In this document: positions 7,816-16,993 of the stretch, one piece after another | Position numbering within the stretch: position 1 is the stretch's first letter | Layout of the letters: each line of letters starts with the position of its first letter | Assembly (NCBI GenBank): GCA_910583675.1 | Contig: CAJTYH010000015.1 | Span: 1-60,600 of the forward strand | From: an uncultured Muribaculaceae bacterium | GTDB lineage: Bacteria > Bacteroidota > Bacteroidia > Bacteroidales > Muribaculaceae | Direction of reading: 5' to 3' | DNA: 60,600 nt | Program-made: the position numbers and the translations under genes | Notes under the pieces: generated by a model | The model's input: the letters and a program-made list of their open reading frames with translations, nothing else | Database searches by the model: none | What the model was told of the DNA's origin: nothing

Positions 7816-9639
7816 TCATTGATGTCTGTGTAGGTTTATATTCTCTATCGGTCGGTCTCCCGCTGAAATGCCGGTCAATCCGTCTCTGCCTGTTATTATA
7901 TCATCCTCCTTTACGACGATCTGTTTCTCGTCCGCCATGCGGAATCCGGTGATCCGGCTCTTGATGTCCCTCAAGAACTGCATTGACCCTCCGGAGCGTG
8001 ACGGCTTGAATATGAGGGTAAGTGTGTCTCCCGGAAGTGGAGCGTCATTGTCGAACCAGATTATTTCCTGCCCATGGTAAATGTTCTGGCAGCAATCCAG
8101 CGGTTTGCTTGTTGACAGGAACGCCTGCCGGTCGCAGTATGCGGTGTAATCCGTGGGGCTTAACAGTCTTATTGGCTTTTTGCCATGCCCGTAATGCTTG
8201 TCAAGTGTGAACATGAGCCACCACCTTACTGGATTTGTGAACCAGTCGCGTACGAAGGGGCGCACGTCGGCAGGTATGTGTATTTCGGGTATGGGCATTA
8301 CCCCGTCGTAGGAAGCCATGTAGTCCTCCACGAATTGATGGTTGACCTGGCTGAGATGTCGGCTTGCCGATATGATCCTGGCTTGATGCACAAACATGAT
8401 TGCGGCGAGCAATAGGGCAATCGTCGTTGCGGTTCGTGTCCTTCGAGGTGATGGCATAATGGAGAGAATACGAAACGCAAGGATTGCGGAATAAAATGAG
8501 ATGCCGTTGAATGATTGCGGCAATGTGTTTGCCACCATTCCGAAAGCCACTGCCACCGCAAGTATGAGCAGTTCCAGGGTGTTTCGTCTGATGAAGTCAG
8601 CAAGCAATGCCTTGTTCCATATTCTCATCCCCAGCAAGAGCGCCGCCAATATCCAGAACAGCCGTGTCCCGACCAATAGCTTAACGCCGTTGATGATGCT
8701 TGAGAACAGCCCGGGGCTGCCGGCCAGCCTCACGAAATTGCCAGGTGCGAATACCAGTACGGCTGTCCCAAGCCATAGCGATGCGGCCAGTATCCACGTG
8801 TTAGCCTTTGTCTTCCGGAGATTCAGCAGCAGGTAGAAGAACAGTCCTCCTGACAATGGGAGCGAGAAACATTCCTGGCTCCATCCGGTGACGATGCCGA
8901 GCAGTGCGAGGAGCACGCGTCCCCACAGGTTGTTGAACGCTCGGTGCCTGTCTGCATGTGGCAATGTGAACAAAAACAGGAGAGTGGGAAGCATGGGGAA
9001 AAGGTAGTTCATACCCCCGCAGATGCTGTACCAGTTGCCGCTGTTGCTTTGAAAAAGATAAAGATAAGCGCCGATTGCCAGGAGCCATGCAAATGGGGTG
9101 CGCCTTGATTTGGCAGGTATGGTGTACCTGACGAACAGCGATAGGACGGTAAGGAACAGGCATCCCAGGAAAATGGGATATGCGGCATGTCCCCATGGCC
9201 CGGCGAACATCTGCACCAGGACATGGATCGGTGCCCGACCGTTGGAATGGAAATATTGAACTGTCTGTGACTTTATCGCATCTGCCAGCGACGTGACCTC
9301 CACGGAATAGTCGTTATCGCCAAGCGGATTGGCATCAAGGACATATCGGTATAGCAGGTCGTCGCTGACCGGTTCCCTGAAATATCCTCGCAACCCCACG
9401 GATAGGGCAGCCAGAAGCAGGAAAATGATAATAAGGATGGTTTGTGTGTGTTTTCCGCGTGTTTGTTTCCGTAAGGTGCCGTTGCATGGCGTTTCTTTTT
9501 TGCCGATGCAATCATTACCGGTGTCTAAGGATTGTATGGGGGGGGGTAAATTGCTGCATATTAGATAATTATGATTAAAGAAAGTGTGCGGCTCGCTGGT
9601 TTGGTCCTGCAAAATTACAAAATAACCGGAGATCAACAA
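7816..9639 (-). CDS. Polytopic membrane protein (DUF6056-like), candidate glycan-modifying transferase
   Basis: An open frame of 607 codons. After a polar start, a helix (TILIIIFLLLAALSVGL) and a periplasmic-type loop with VSDDLLYRY and SNGRAPIHVLVQ are followed by about ten further hydrophobic helices and a soluble C-terminal domain. Layout and context (tight operon with gtrB and gtrA) suggest the serotype-specific, GtrC-like step. I recall similar proteins as DUF6056, with moderate certainty. The start is unsettled. The frame can begin only at TTG 9639, which overlaps the promoter's -33 element. The first ATG downstream of the promoter (9559) is in a different frame and enters a run of nine C at 9538-9546. 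With eight or eleven C it would read into this protein. Confidence 0.7.
   Translation of the reverse strand: MLISGYFVILQDQTSEPHTFFNHNYLICSNLPPPIQSLDTGNDCIGKKETPCNGTLRKQTRGKHTQTILIIIFLLLAALSVGLRGYFREPVSDDLLYRYVLDANPLGDNDYSVEVTSLADAIKSQTVQYFHSNGRAPIHVLVQMFAGPWGHAAYPIFLGCLFLTVLSLFVRYTIPAKSRRTPFAWLLAIGAYLYLFQSNSGNWYSICGGMNYLFPMLPTLLFLFTLPHADRHRAFNNLWGRVLLALLGIVTGWSQECFSLPLSGGLFFYLLLNLRKTKANTWILAASLWLGTAVLVFAPGNFVRLAGSPGLFSSIINGVKLLVGTRLFWILAALLLGMRIWNKALLADFIRRNTLELLILAVAVAFGMVANTLPQSFNGISFYSAILAFRILSIMPSPRRTRTATTIALLLAAIMFVHQARIISASRHLSQVNHQFVEDYMASYDGVMPIPEIHIPADVRPFVRDWFTNPVRWWLMFTLDKHYGHGKKPIRLLSPTDYTAYCDRQAFLSTSKPLDCCQNIYHGQEIIWFDNDAPLPGDTLTLIFKPSRSGGSMQFLRDIKSRITGFRMADEKQIVVKEDDIITGRDGLTGISAGDRPIENINLHRHQ
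9538..9546 (-). repeat. Homopolymer of nine C (minus strand) at the start of the membrane protein gene
   Basis: Nine consecutive G on the plus strand. From ATG 9559 the frame reads M-Q-Q-F-T-P-P, then leaves the main frame after the tract and stops 14 codons from the start. A tract of eight would join it to the 600-codon frame. This is the arrangement of slipped-strand contingency loci. Confidence 0.7.
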
Positions 9640-9640
9640 T
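9610..9640 (-). promoter_or_regulatory. Promoter of the leftward gtr-like operon
   Basis: The minus strand has ATTG (9640-9637), a 19-base spacer and TAATTTTG (9617-9610), a close match to the Bacteroidetes consensus. Transcription would start near 9603, downstream of the TTG that opens the long frame. Confidence 0.65.
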
Positions 9641-9747
9641 ATTTAATAGGCTAAAAATGACGGCCTAATCCGTCGGCCAGGTCACAGAGATCGGGAGACC
9701 GGCTTACATTTGGGAATAGGTTTTGTTCTATGGTTGTGGATAAGGAG

Positions 9748-9778
9748 TTGGCGGTTTCATAAATTAATTGTAATTTTG
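9748..9778 (+). promoter_or_regulatory. Promoter of the exopolysaccharide locus
   Basis: TTG (9748-9750), a 20-base spacer and TAATTTTG (9771-9778). The first gene starts at 10130, so the transcript would carry a leader of about 345 bases. A second, weaker match lies at 10069-10102 (TTG, then TTATTTTG), about 28 bases before the upxY ATG. Confidence 0.6.
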
Positions 9779-9914
9779 CAGACGTATTGCGTCGGTTTTC
9801 TATTTCTTTTGCATGAAAATACCGGCGGCAATATGGAGGAGTGCGAGTGAACTGCGGATTCGTAGTGTAGCTTAGTGTTCGACACATCCGGTTGTTGCGA
9901 AGGTCGCTGATTGT

Positions 9915-9992
9915 CCCCTCGTGGGGCGTTATGCGAGTTTTGTCATATCTGGTGATATAGCGGACTCACTTCGGGTGTTCCGCCCCGTTTTC
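9915..9992 (+). promoter_or_regulatory. Leader hairpins upstream of upxY, possible attenuator
   Basis: Two hairpins stand in the leader. CCCC (9915-9918) can pair with GGGG (9923-9926). GCGGA (9960-9964) can pair with TCCGC (9979-9983) around an inner CAC/GTG, followed by CCCGTTTTC, which is terminator-like. GGGGCG (9923-9928) can also pair with CGCCCC (9981-9986), which would break the second hairpin. UpxY proteins are known to relieve termination in leaders of their own loci, so this is a plausible target. The folding has not been computed. Confidence 0.4.
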
Positions 9993-10129
9993 TTGATTCG
10001 CGTGGCATTTCAGGAGAATGGGGGAATGTATTGATTACGATTTCCGCTCGTTTCTCTTCACTATATATCTTGTTAACATTCAGCGATCTTACTGTTATTT
10101 TGCATCATAATACGCCCTTGTCTTCACCC

Positions 10130-10678
10130 ATGGTGGATCGGTTCGCTGCCTTAAAGAACGGAATGAACTGGTATGCTTTGAAGGTCTTTCATAACAAAAT
10201 ATCTGCGGTGGAGGCCGGATTGGTGGCTATGGGCGATTGCGAATGCTACGTTCCCAAAAAGGAAGTGGTGACTGTAACCTCTGACGGCAGGAAAACAAGT
10301 CATATGCGTCCTGCCATATCCGGGCTGCTCTTTTTGAAAGTAGCGGATTGTCGGATCAGGCAGATCAAGGATTCCATCAACGGACATGCGATGTTTTATG
10401 CTGCTTCAGACGGCTCTCCTGCCGTAATCCCCGAACGCGAGATGGTAATGTTCCGTTTGGTCACGTCGGCACAGGCCGACGGATTGGAGTATCTTTCCGA
10501 CAATGTCGCCGATTATTCTGTCGGTCAGCGTGTGAGAGTGCTTCAGGGATCTTTCAAGGGCGCTGAGGGATTTATCAGGCGCATACGCGGGAATCGGCGT
10601 CTGGTGGTGTCCATAAGTGGAATATGCGCTGTTGCCACATCCTATATTCCCGCATCTTTCCTTGAGAGACTACCGTAG
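10130..10678 (+). CDS. UpxY-type NusG-like transcription antiterminator of the polysaccharide locus
   Basis: A 182-residue protein from ATG 10130 (MVDRFAALKNGMNWYALKV). The upstream part of the open frame is not protein-like and contains a second promoter match. The N-terminal NusG-type domain (WYALKVFHNKISAVEAGL, ECYVPKKEVV, SGLLFLKV) is followed by a C-terminal KOW motif (SVGQRVRVLQGSFKGAEGFIRRI). In Bacteroides each capsule locus begins with such a gene, whose product binds the nascent leader and keeps polymerase from terminating early in its own locus. Here it is likewise the first gene, behind a long hairpin-bearing leader. No upxZ partner is seen next to it. ATG 10163 (MNWYALKV) is an alternative start. 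Confidence 0.85.
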   Translation: MVDRFAALKNGMNWYALKVFHNKISAVEAGLVAMGDCECYVPKKEVVTVTSDGRKTSHMRPAISGLLFLKVADCRIRQIKDSINGHAMFYAASDGSPAVIPEREMVMFRLVTSAQADGLEYLSDNVADYSVGQRVRVLQGSFKGAEGFIRRIRGNRRLVVSISGICAVATSYIPASFLERLP

Positions 10679-10769
10679 TCGGCAGTCGGTTGCAATTCGG
10701 CCGATGTCCGGTAGTCCACATATCATATCGCACACACATCAAAAGTCTTAACCTAAAAAACAATTGCAC

Positions 10770-11939
10770 ATGCAGTTTTCATTAGACGGATTGGCAGTAT
10801 TCCTCATAAGTGCAATACTGGCTGGTATCATCATTCCTAAAATTCTCCTTATCGCTTTTCGCAAGCAACTCTTTGACGAACCGGATGAACGGAAGATACA
10901 TACGGCAGCGGTTCCCCGTCTCGGTGGAATTGCCTTTATGCCGTCGATCATTTTCTCTCTTTGTTTTGTAATAGGCATAGAAGTGTTGCTTGGATCTGAC
11001 GGGGCGCACCTGCATTTAGGATTGTCGCTTGACGAGCACGGCCCTGATGCCCGTGCACAGCTTGCGTCGCGTTTTCTGCCTTTGAGCTTCGGATTGTGCG
11101 CCATGATGGTCATGTATCTTGTAGGAATTGCAGACGACCTTATCGGCGTGAGGTATTCCGCAAAGTTCATTGCGCAGATCATCGCTGCGTGTCTGTTGGC
11201 ATTGGGAGGCGTGAGGATCGACAGCCTTCACGGCATGTTCGGCCTTTATGAATTGCCATGGCCTCTCGCATGGGGACTTACGATATTGCTTGTGGTTTAC
11301 ATCACCAATGCCATAAATCTCATAGACGGCATCGACGGCCTCGCTTCGGGCCTCAGTGGCATAGCGATGGCCTTCTATGGATTCGCATTCCTTTCGGTGG
11401 GGCATTGGATATATGCGCTTCTGGCTTTCGCCGGCTTGGGAACCCTTGTGCCTTTCTTCTATTATAATGTATTCGGAAATCCGGTGATGCAGAAGAAGAT
11501 TTTCATGGGCGATACAGGTGCCCTGACCATAGGACTGCTTCTGTCATTCCTCGCTATAAAGACCACATATATAATAGAAGGTGGCATAATCTCCTCCAAT
11601 ATAATGGTAGTAGCCTTTGCTCCGCTGGCCATACCGTGCATGGATGTCCTCAGGGTTTTCATGCACAGGATCCTGCGCGGCAAGAGTCCGTTCCTCCCCG
11701 ACAAGACCCATATCCATCACAAACTTCTTGCGTTGGGCATACCCCATCGTCTCACCATGATAACCATCCTCGCCACTTCGGCAGCCTTGATAGTGCTCAA
11801 CATATGGCTCGGGCGTTACGTGGGGCCTGCGGTGGTGCTTGTGGCCGATCTGGTATTCTGGATCATTGTAAATTATACACTTACGCGTCTTATAAAAAGC
11901 CGTCAGGCACGTTTGGGCATCACTCACGGCTACGAGTGA
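10770..11939 (+). CDS. WecA/MraY-family undecaprenyl-phosphate sugar-1-phosphate transferase
   Basis: A 389-residue polytopic protein with about ten membrane helices. It starts repeat-unit synthesis by moving a HexNAc-1-phosphate from a UDP donor to undecaprenyl phosphate at the inner membrane. Family motifs are clear: DEPDERKIHTAAVPRLGG near residues 36-53, the Asp-containing VGIADDLIG, NAINLIDGIDGLASGL, FMGDTGAL and the C-terminal DKTHIHHKLLALG. These match WecA, TagO and RgpG rather than MraY proper. ATG 10770 is preferred over the in-frame TTG at 10764. It follows upxY and precedes the export genes, the normal place of an initiating transferase. Confidence 0.92.
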   Translation: MQFSLDGLAVFLISAILAGIIIPKILLIAFRKQLFDEPDERKIHTAAVPRLGGIAFMPSIIFSLCFVIGIEVLLGSDGAHLHLGLSLDEHGPDARAQLASRFLPLSFGLCAMMVMYLVGIADDLIGVRYSAKFIAQIIAACLLALGGVRIDSLHGMFGLYELPWPLAWGLTILLVVYITNAINLIDGIDGLASGLSGIAMAFYGFAFLSVGHWIYALLAFAGLGTLVPFFYYNVFGNPVMQKKIFMGDTGALTIGLLLSFLAIKTTYIIEGGIISSNIMVVAFAPLAIPCMDVLRVFMHRILRGKSPFLPDKTHIHHKLLALGIPHRLTMITILATSAALIVLNIWLGRYVGPAVVLVADLVFWIIVNYTLTRLIKSRQARLGITHGYE

Positions 11940-12050
11940 CCGCCGCAAGCGTGACATGCATGCCGTTCCTCCTTTTAAGTCTTATAGGCCGCTCTGGTGG
12001 AATGGCGATTCCGTGCAATTAAGGTTTCACGTGATTGCCTGTGCGGAAAA

Positions 12051-12887
12051 ATGAAAATTCATATGTATTCAAAAAAATCAAGGTGCCTTTTGTCATTGTG
12101 CACGGCCATTGCCCTGGCCGGTGCGTTCAGTTCCTGCCGCTCACCGAGGGATGTCACATACTTCAGTGAGCTTGAGGCCGGTACGATACAGGAAATAAAC
12201 TCGGTAAAGGATATAACCGTGCGCCCCGACGACCGCCTGTCTATTCTGGTGGTGTCGAAGGATCCGCAGCTCGCCGCGCTTTACAACCTGCCTATGATGG
12301 CGCATCGCGTGGGGCAGCCGGGCGTCACCTCATCGCCAACTGGAGGCGTCAACGAGATTGCCTCCTATGTCGTGGACGAGCAGGGCGATATACAGTTCCC
12401 GCAACTGGGCACATTGCACATAGAGGGTATGCGTCGCAACGAGGTGGCAGATTATATACGCCAGCAGCTCATAACGCGCAATCAGATCAAGGATCCCGTT
12501 GTAGTGGTCGATTTCCTGAACCATGGAGTGACGGTGCTCGGTGAGGTCAACAAGCCCGGCAGGGTGAATTTCGACCGCGACCGTTTCACCATACTTGACG
12601 CCATTGCCGGAGCCGGCGACCTTACCATACAGGGACAGCGCAAGGATGTGCTTGTGACCCGCATAGAGGATGGCCGCCAGATGGCATACCGATTGGATCT
12701 CACCAACTCGGCACAGACAGTGCAGAGTCCGGTGTTCTACCTCCAGCAGGACGACGTGGTGTACGTCTCTCCCAACGATGTGCGAAAACGTCAGACAACG
12801 GCCAACGGCAACGCTCCGCTTACCCCGTCGTTCTGGATCTCCATTGCCTCCCTGGCAACTACTATCGCCGTGCTTATCTGGAAATAA
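12051..12887 (+). CDS. wza: Polysaccharide export outer-membrane lipoprotein (Wza family)
   Basis: A lipoprotein of 278 residues from ATG 12051 (MKIHMYSKKS...). The signal peptide ends in GAFSSC with Cys29. It has a polysaccharide export domain (KDITVRPDDRLSILVVSKD, about 45-150) and a SLBB-type domain (GVTVLGEVNKPGRVNFDRDRF), and ends in a single hydrophobic helix (SFWISIASLATTIAVLIW), as in the outer-membrane Wza translocon. It exports the polymer together with Wzc, encoded next. The start was moved from the longer frame at 11997 because the extra residues would precede the signal peptide. ATG 12063 is also possible. Confidence 0.9.
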   Translation: MKIHMYSKKSRCLLSLCTAIALAGAFSSCRSPRDVTYFSELEAGTIQEINSVKDITVRPDDRLSILVVSKDPQLAALYNLPMMAHRVGQPGVTSSPTGGVNEIASYVVDEQGDIQFPQLGTLHIEGMRRNEVADYIRQQLITRNQIKDPVVVVDFLNHGVTVLGEVNKPGRVNFDRDRFTILDAIAGAGDLTIQGQRKDVLVTRIEDGRQMAYRLDLTNSAQTVQSPVFYLQQDDVVYVSPNDVRKRQTTANGNAPLTPSFWISIASLATTIAVLIWK

Positions 12888-12911
12888 GCTACGGCTTTTT
12901 TTGCGTCCATA

Positions 12912-12942
12912 AGAGTTCGTATAAAAATTTTATACAAACTCT
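12912..12942. repeat. Near-perfect palindrome between wza and wzc
   Basis: Outer arms AGAGTT (12912-12917) and AACTCT (12937-12942) enclose GTATAAA (12919-12925) and TTTATAC (12929-12935) with a 3-base centre. There is no T-run on either side, so it is not a simple terminator. It could be an operator or an RNA hairpin in the wza-wzc gap. Confidence 0.6.
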
Positions 12943-13016
12943 AAATTCCAAGATATAAAATCCGTATTTCCATAAATCATCGGCAGACCGCGATGGCTCT
13001 GCCGGTATAATGTTTG

Positions 13017-15488
13017 ATGACATATATGTCTGATTCTCACGTGTTAGATAGCGCTCAACAGCTCTCTTCGGAGGCGCTTGCTGCCGTTTCGGAGCCAACA
13101 TTGAAGATAAAGGATCTTCTATGGTTGTGCCTGAGCCGGTGGTATTGGTTCGTAATTTCGTTGGTCATATGTTGTAGTCTCGGGGTATATTACATACTTC
13201 GGACTTCTCCTGTATATGAACGTTCAACCCAGTTATTGATTAAGGACGACCGCCTTGGGGGCACCGCCGGGGGCGACGTGGGCGCATCCTTCTCGGGGAT
13301 AGGATTCCTGCAGCCCAATACGAATGTGCTCAACGAGCTTGCCTCCATAACCTCTCCCACGGTGATGGCCGAGGTGGTAAGGCGGCTCGGGCTTGATGTG
13401 ACCTATGCCGAGAAAGGTACATTCCATGACAATGCCCTATATGGCAGTAATTTGCCGTTGCGCTTCACATTTCCCGACCTCGGGGAAAAGGGTGCCGGTT
13501 CATTCGAGGCCGTAGCGCATCCCGACGGCTCTGTGACCCTGCGCGATTTTGCCGACAAGGAAGGCGACCCGCTGGATGCAGATCCCGTGACGGGACGTTA
13601 TGACCGTCTGGACACCATCCGGACGCCGTTTGGACGCGTGGCCGTGGCTCCCGGAGCTACATACTCCGGTGACCCTCTCGCTTCCCCGTTGAATATACAG
13701 GTAAGCGTTGCGCCTGTGAGCAAGACAGCAGCAAAATTGGCACGGAAGCTGGTAGCTGATGCTCCGGAGGACTATGCCTCGATAATCACCCTCAGTTATT
13801 CAGACGTAAGCCCAGAACGAGCCGAAGACCTGTTGCAGGGGGTGATAGACGTGTACAACGAGAACTGGATACAGGACAAGAACCGGATCGCAGTCTCCAC
13901 CTCCGAGTTCATCAAGGATCGTCTTGCTGTCATAGAGAGCGAACTGGGCAACGTGGACTCTGACATATCTTCATACAAGTCCACGCACATGGTACCAGAC
14001 GTGGAGCAGGTATCCCAGCTCTACATCAGTCGTGCCGCCGCTGCCGACGATGAGGTGGCCGAACTTAACAACCGCCTTGCCATGGCACGCTACATACGTT
14101 CGTACCTCGTAAACTCGGCAAACACGTTCAATGTGCTTCCCGCCAACTCAGGCATCGAGAACCTCAACATAGAGACACAGATCGCTGCATACAACACGCG
14201 TCTGCTCGAGCGCAACAACCTCGTGGAAAATTCCTCCACCGAAAATCCTCTGGTGGTGGACATGGACAGTCAGCTAAAGGGGATGCGCGAGGCCATAATC
14301 CAGAGCATAGACAACTATGTAGTGACACTTAATTCCGCAGTGACCACCGCCCGCAACTCGCAGGCGGCGGCCTCGTCGCGTCTTCAGGCCAACCCTACCC
14401 AGGCTCGCTACCTCCTGAGCATAGAGCGTCAGCAGAAGGTCAAGGAGAGCCTATACCTCTATCTGCTCCAGAAACGCGAAGAGAACGAGCTTAGCCAAGC
14501 TTTCACGGCCTACAACTCGCGCATGGTCACCCCTCCGATGGGATCAGACCTGCCCGTTTCGCCCAATCGCCGCAACGTGATGGCAGTGTCCGTGCTCCTG
14601 GGGTTGCTGCTGCCGATGGGGGCAATATATCTCACCGAGGCGCTCAACACCCGCGTTCGCGGCCGCAAGGACATAGAGGCATTGTCGTTGCCTTTCGTCG
14701 GGGAGATACCCCTTGGCTACCGCCGACGCCACGGCCTGGCACGGCTGCGTCCGGCTCGCGCCGATGAGCGCGATCGTCGCACGGTGGTGGTGCGTCAAGG
14801 TTCGTCAGACATAATCAACGAGGCTTTCCGTGTGATCCGCACCAACCTTGAGCTTATGGCCGATGCCGATGTGAAAGGTGCGCATACCCTGATGGTCACC
14901 TCGGCCAATCCCGGATCAGGCAAGACTTTCATAACCATGAACCTTGCCACAATCCTCGCCATAAAAGGACATCGCGTGGCAGTGGTGGATCTTGACCTGC
15001 GCAAGGCATCGCTGAGCACGTATGTCGGAAGCCCGGCGCGTGGTGTCAGCGCATACCTTTCGGGGCATGCCTCTCTTGAGGATGTCATGGTGCGCAGTGC
15101 CAACGAGACCGAGGGACTGGATCTGATCCCTGTAGGCGCATTGCCTCCCAACCCTGCGGAAATGCTCTATTCCCCGCGTCTGAAAGCCATGCTTGACGAT
15201 TTGCGCACACGTTACGACTACGTACTGCTTGACTGTCCGCCGGTGGAGGTGGTGGCGGATGCCAAGATCATCAACGCCCACGCCGACATGACCCTCTTCG
15301 TAGTCCGCGCAGGCCTCCTCGAGCGCGAGATGCTCCCCCAGATCCAGCACTTCTACGATACCGGCCGCTACCGCAACATGGCTCTGATCCTCAACGGCAC
15401 CGACACCTCCCACCTCGGTTCCCTCCGCTCCGCTTACGGCTACGGATATGGTTACGGCTACGGGTATCACAAGAATGAGAAATCCTGA
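13017..15488 (+). CDS. wzc: Wzc-type polysaccharide co-polymerase with bacterial tyrosine kinase domain
   Basis: A protein of 823 residues from ATG 13017 (an in-frame TTG precedes it; ATG 13026 is an alternative). The N-terminal Wzz domain has a membrane helix near 38-60 and a long coiled-coil periplasmic region, and ends with a second helix near 520-540. The cytoplasmic BY-kinase domain has Walker A SANPGSGKTF (about 629), Walker A' VVDLDLRK and Walker B VLLDCPPV (about 735). The C-terminus is a run of alternating Tyr and Gly (seven Tyr including the YGYGYGYGYGYH stretch), the autophosphorylation cluster. Such proteins control chain length and export with Wza. No separate phosphatase (Wzb) gene is present in the window. 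Confidence 0.94.
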   Translation: MTYMSDSHVLDSAQQLSSEALAAVSEPTLKIKDLLWLCLSRWYWFVISLVICCSLGVYYILRTSPVYERSTQLLIKDDRLGGTAGGDVGASFSGIGFLQPNTNVLNELASITSPTVMAEVVRRLGLDVTYAEKGTFHDNALYGSNLPLRFTFPDLGEKGAGSFEAVAHPDGSVTLRDFADKEGDPLDADPVTGRYDRLDTIRTPFGRVAVAPGATYSGDPLASPLNIQVSVAPVSKTAAKLARKLVADAPEDYASIITLSYSDVSPERAEDLLQGVIDVYNENWIQDKNRIAVSTSEFIKDRLAVIESELGNVDSDISSYKSTHMVPDVEQVSQLYISRAAAADDEVAELNNRLAMARYIRSYLVNSANTFNVLPANSGIENLNIETQIAAYNTRLLERNNLVENSSTENPLVVDMDSQLKGMREAIIQSIDNYVVTLNSAVTTARNSQAAASSRLQANPTQARYLLSIERQQKVKESLYLYLLQKREENELSQAFTAYNSRMVTPPMGSDLPVSPNRRNVMAVSVLLGLLLPMGAIYLTEALNTRVRGRKDIEALSLPFVGEIPLGYRRRHGLARLRPARADERDRRTVVVRQGSSDIINEAFRVIRTNLELMADADVKGAHTLMVTSANPGSGKTFITMNLATILAIKGHRVAVVDLDLRKASLSTYVGSPARGVSAYLSGHASLEDVMVRSANETEGLDLIPVGALPPNPAEMLYSPRLKAMLDDLRTRYDYVLLDCPPVEVVADAKIINAHADMTLFVVRAGLLEREMLPQIQHFYDTGRYRNMALILNGTDTSHLGSLRSAYGYGYGYGYGYHKNEKS

Positions 15489-15527
15489 AATGTTGCATTC
15501 ATTGGTTTCGTAATCAACACTGTAATA

Positions 15528-16985
15528 ATGGCATCATCAGGGAATAAGACACTTAAAGGCACTTTGTGGAGTATGCTCGAAAGATTCTCTACAATAGGTG
15601 TGCAATTGCTGTGCACGCTTGTAATAGCGCAGTTTCTTGCTCCTTCGCAGTTCGGTCTGATAGGCATGATGTCCATATTCCTTGCCTTTAGCAGCATACT
15701 TGTAGATGCAGGTTTCTCTCAGGCACTGATCAGGGAAAAGCAAGTGAGTCTGAGGGATTACTCTTCAGTATTTTACTTTAATGTCTTGGTCGGTTGTGGC
15801 ATATACCTGATATTCTTTTTCAGCGCTCCGTTGATTGCGGAGTTCTATGGTGAGCCTCTGTTGGTGTCGCTTGTGCGTTGGGCATTTTTGTCTATCGTCT
15901 TTCTGTCTTTGGGGATAGTTCAACAGGCACAGTTGTTCAAGAAGATAGATTTCAAGAGAGTCTCCCAGATTTCGTTGGTTTCCGTAATTTCTTCCGGTAT
16001 ATTGGGTATTGTAATAGCAGTGATTTACAAAAGTGTATGGGCACTGGTCGTACAGAATCTCACATATGCCGTATGTCGTTCGGTGTTGCTATGGATTTTA
16101 GGCAGATGGTTCCCACGCGAAAAATTCAGTTGGCAATCCGTGAAAAAATATCTTGGTTTTTCACTGAATCTCTTGGGGGCAAACATAATTGCGGCTATTA
16201 CTGATAATCTTCCAAACATGTTTATCGGTAAGGCCTATTCGGCATCGGTATTGGGGAACTATACCATACCCAACAAACTTCAGACCTCGGTTGCCGGAAC
16301 CATATCGTTTTCCATACATAGGGTGTCGTATCCGGTCATGGCAGAATTCCAGGAGGACATAGACCGGTTAAGGGCATACAGCCAGAATATCGTGGGGATG
16401 GCTTTTTTTATAATATCGCCGATCATGTTGTTTCTGCTGATAGAGGCTCATGACCTCTTTGCCGCAATCCTTCCTGCGGATTGGTCGTCTGCAGCGCATT
16501 ATTTTCAATATATGTGTGTGATAGGGGCGATATATTGTTTTGCCGATATAAACATGGATGTTATGTTGGTTCGCGGGAAAAGCCGGTGGGTTCTTGGCAT
16601 AGAGATTATAAGAAAAACGGTGTTCGTATCGTGTCTGGTAGTGGCCATACATTTTCCAATAGACGTACTTCTACAGATGTTGATCGGATACAACCTGTTC
16701 AATGCTATATTCGTGAGCTATTTTTCCGGGAAGTTGGTGAAGATTTCATTATGGCAGCAGTTGGTAAACATCTTCCCGACGCTCCTGTCGCTGGGTATCG
16801 CATTTTCTATTACGCTATTCATACGCGATTATATCATGTGGGGAGTCTGGCTTAGATTGATCATAACAGCCATTCTATTTATATGTCTCTACATGGTGTC
16901 TGCCTACATCTTTAAATCTTCCTCTCTCCGTTATGTAATTGGTAAACTTGATGTTCTCAAGAATAAATGCGGGGTTGGAATTTAA
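15528..16985 (+). CDS. wzx: Oligosaccharide flippase (Wzx, WzxC-like, MOP superfamily)
   Basis: A 485-residue polytopic protein with about 12-14 membrane helices, starting at ATG 15528. The beginning (TLKGTLWSMLERFSTIGVQLL, FLAPSQFGLIGMMSIFLAFSSILVDAGFSQALIR) is typical of the polysaccharide transport branch of MOP flippases. It would flip the lipid-linked repeat unit to the periplasmic side. The start codon lies 39 bases after wzc. Base composition falls here relative to wzc and stays AT-rich until about 22 kb, a usual sign of the exchangeable central part of a polysaccharide locus. Confidence 0.9.
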   Translation: MASSGNKTLKGTLWSMLERFSTIGVQLLCTLVIAQFLAPSQFGLIGMMSIFLAFSSILVDAGFSQALIREKQVSLRDYSSVFYFNVLVGCGIYLIFFFSAPLIAEFYGEPLLVSLVRWAFLSIVFLSLGIVQQAQLFKKIDFKRVSQISLVSVISSGILGIVIAVIYKSVWALVVQNLTYAVCRSVLLWILGRWFPREKFSWQSVKKYLGFSLNLLGANIIAAITDNLPNMFIGKAYSASVLGNYTIPNKLQTSVAGTISFSIHRVSYPVMAEFQEDIDRLRAYSQNIVGMAFFIISPIMLFLLIEAHDLFAAILPADWSSAAHYFQYMCVIGAIYCFADINMDVMLVRGKSRWVLGIEIIRKTVFVSCLVVAIHFPIDVLLQMLIGYNLFNAIFVSYFSGKLVKISLWQQLVNIFPTLLSLGIAFSITLFIRDYIMWGVWLRLIITAILFICLYMVSAYIFKSSSLRYVIGKLDVLKNKCGVGI

Positions 16986-16993
16986 CAAACACC

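Noticed and set aside
9640..9800. Invertible promoter as in Bacteroides capsule loci
   Set aside because: No pair of inverted repeats flanks the promoter at 9748-9778.
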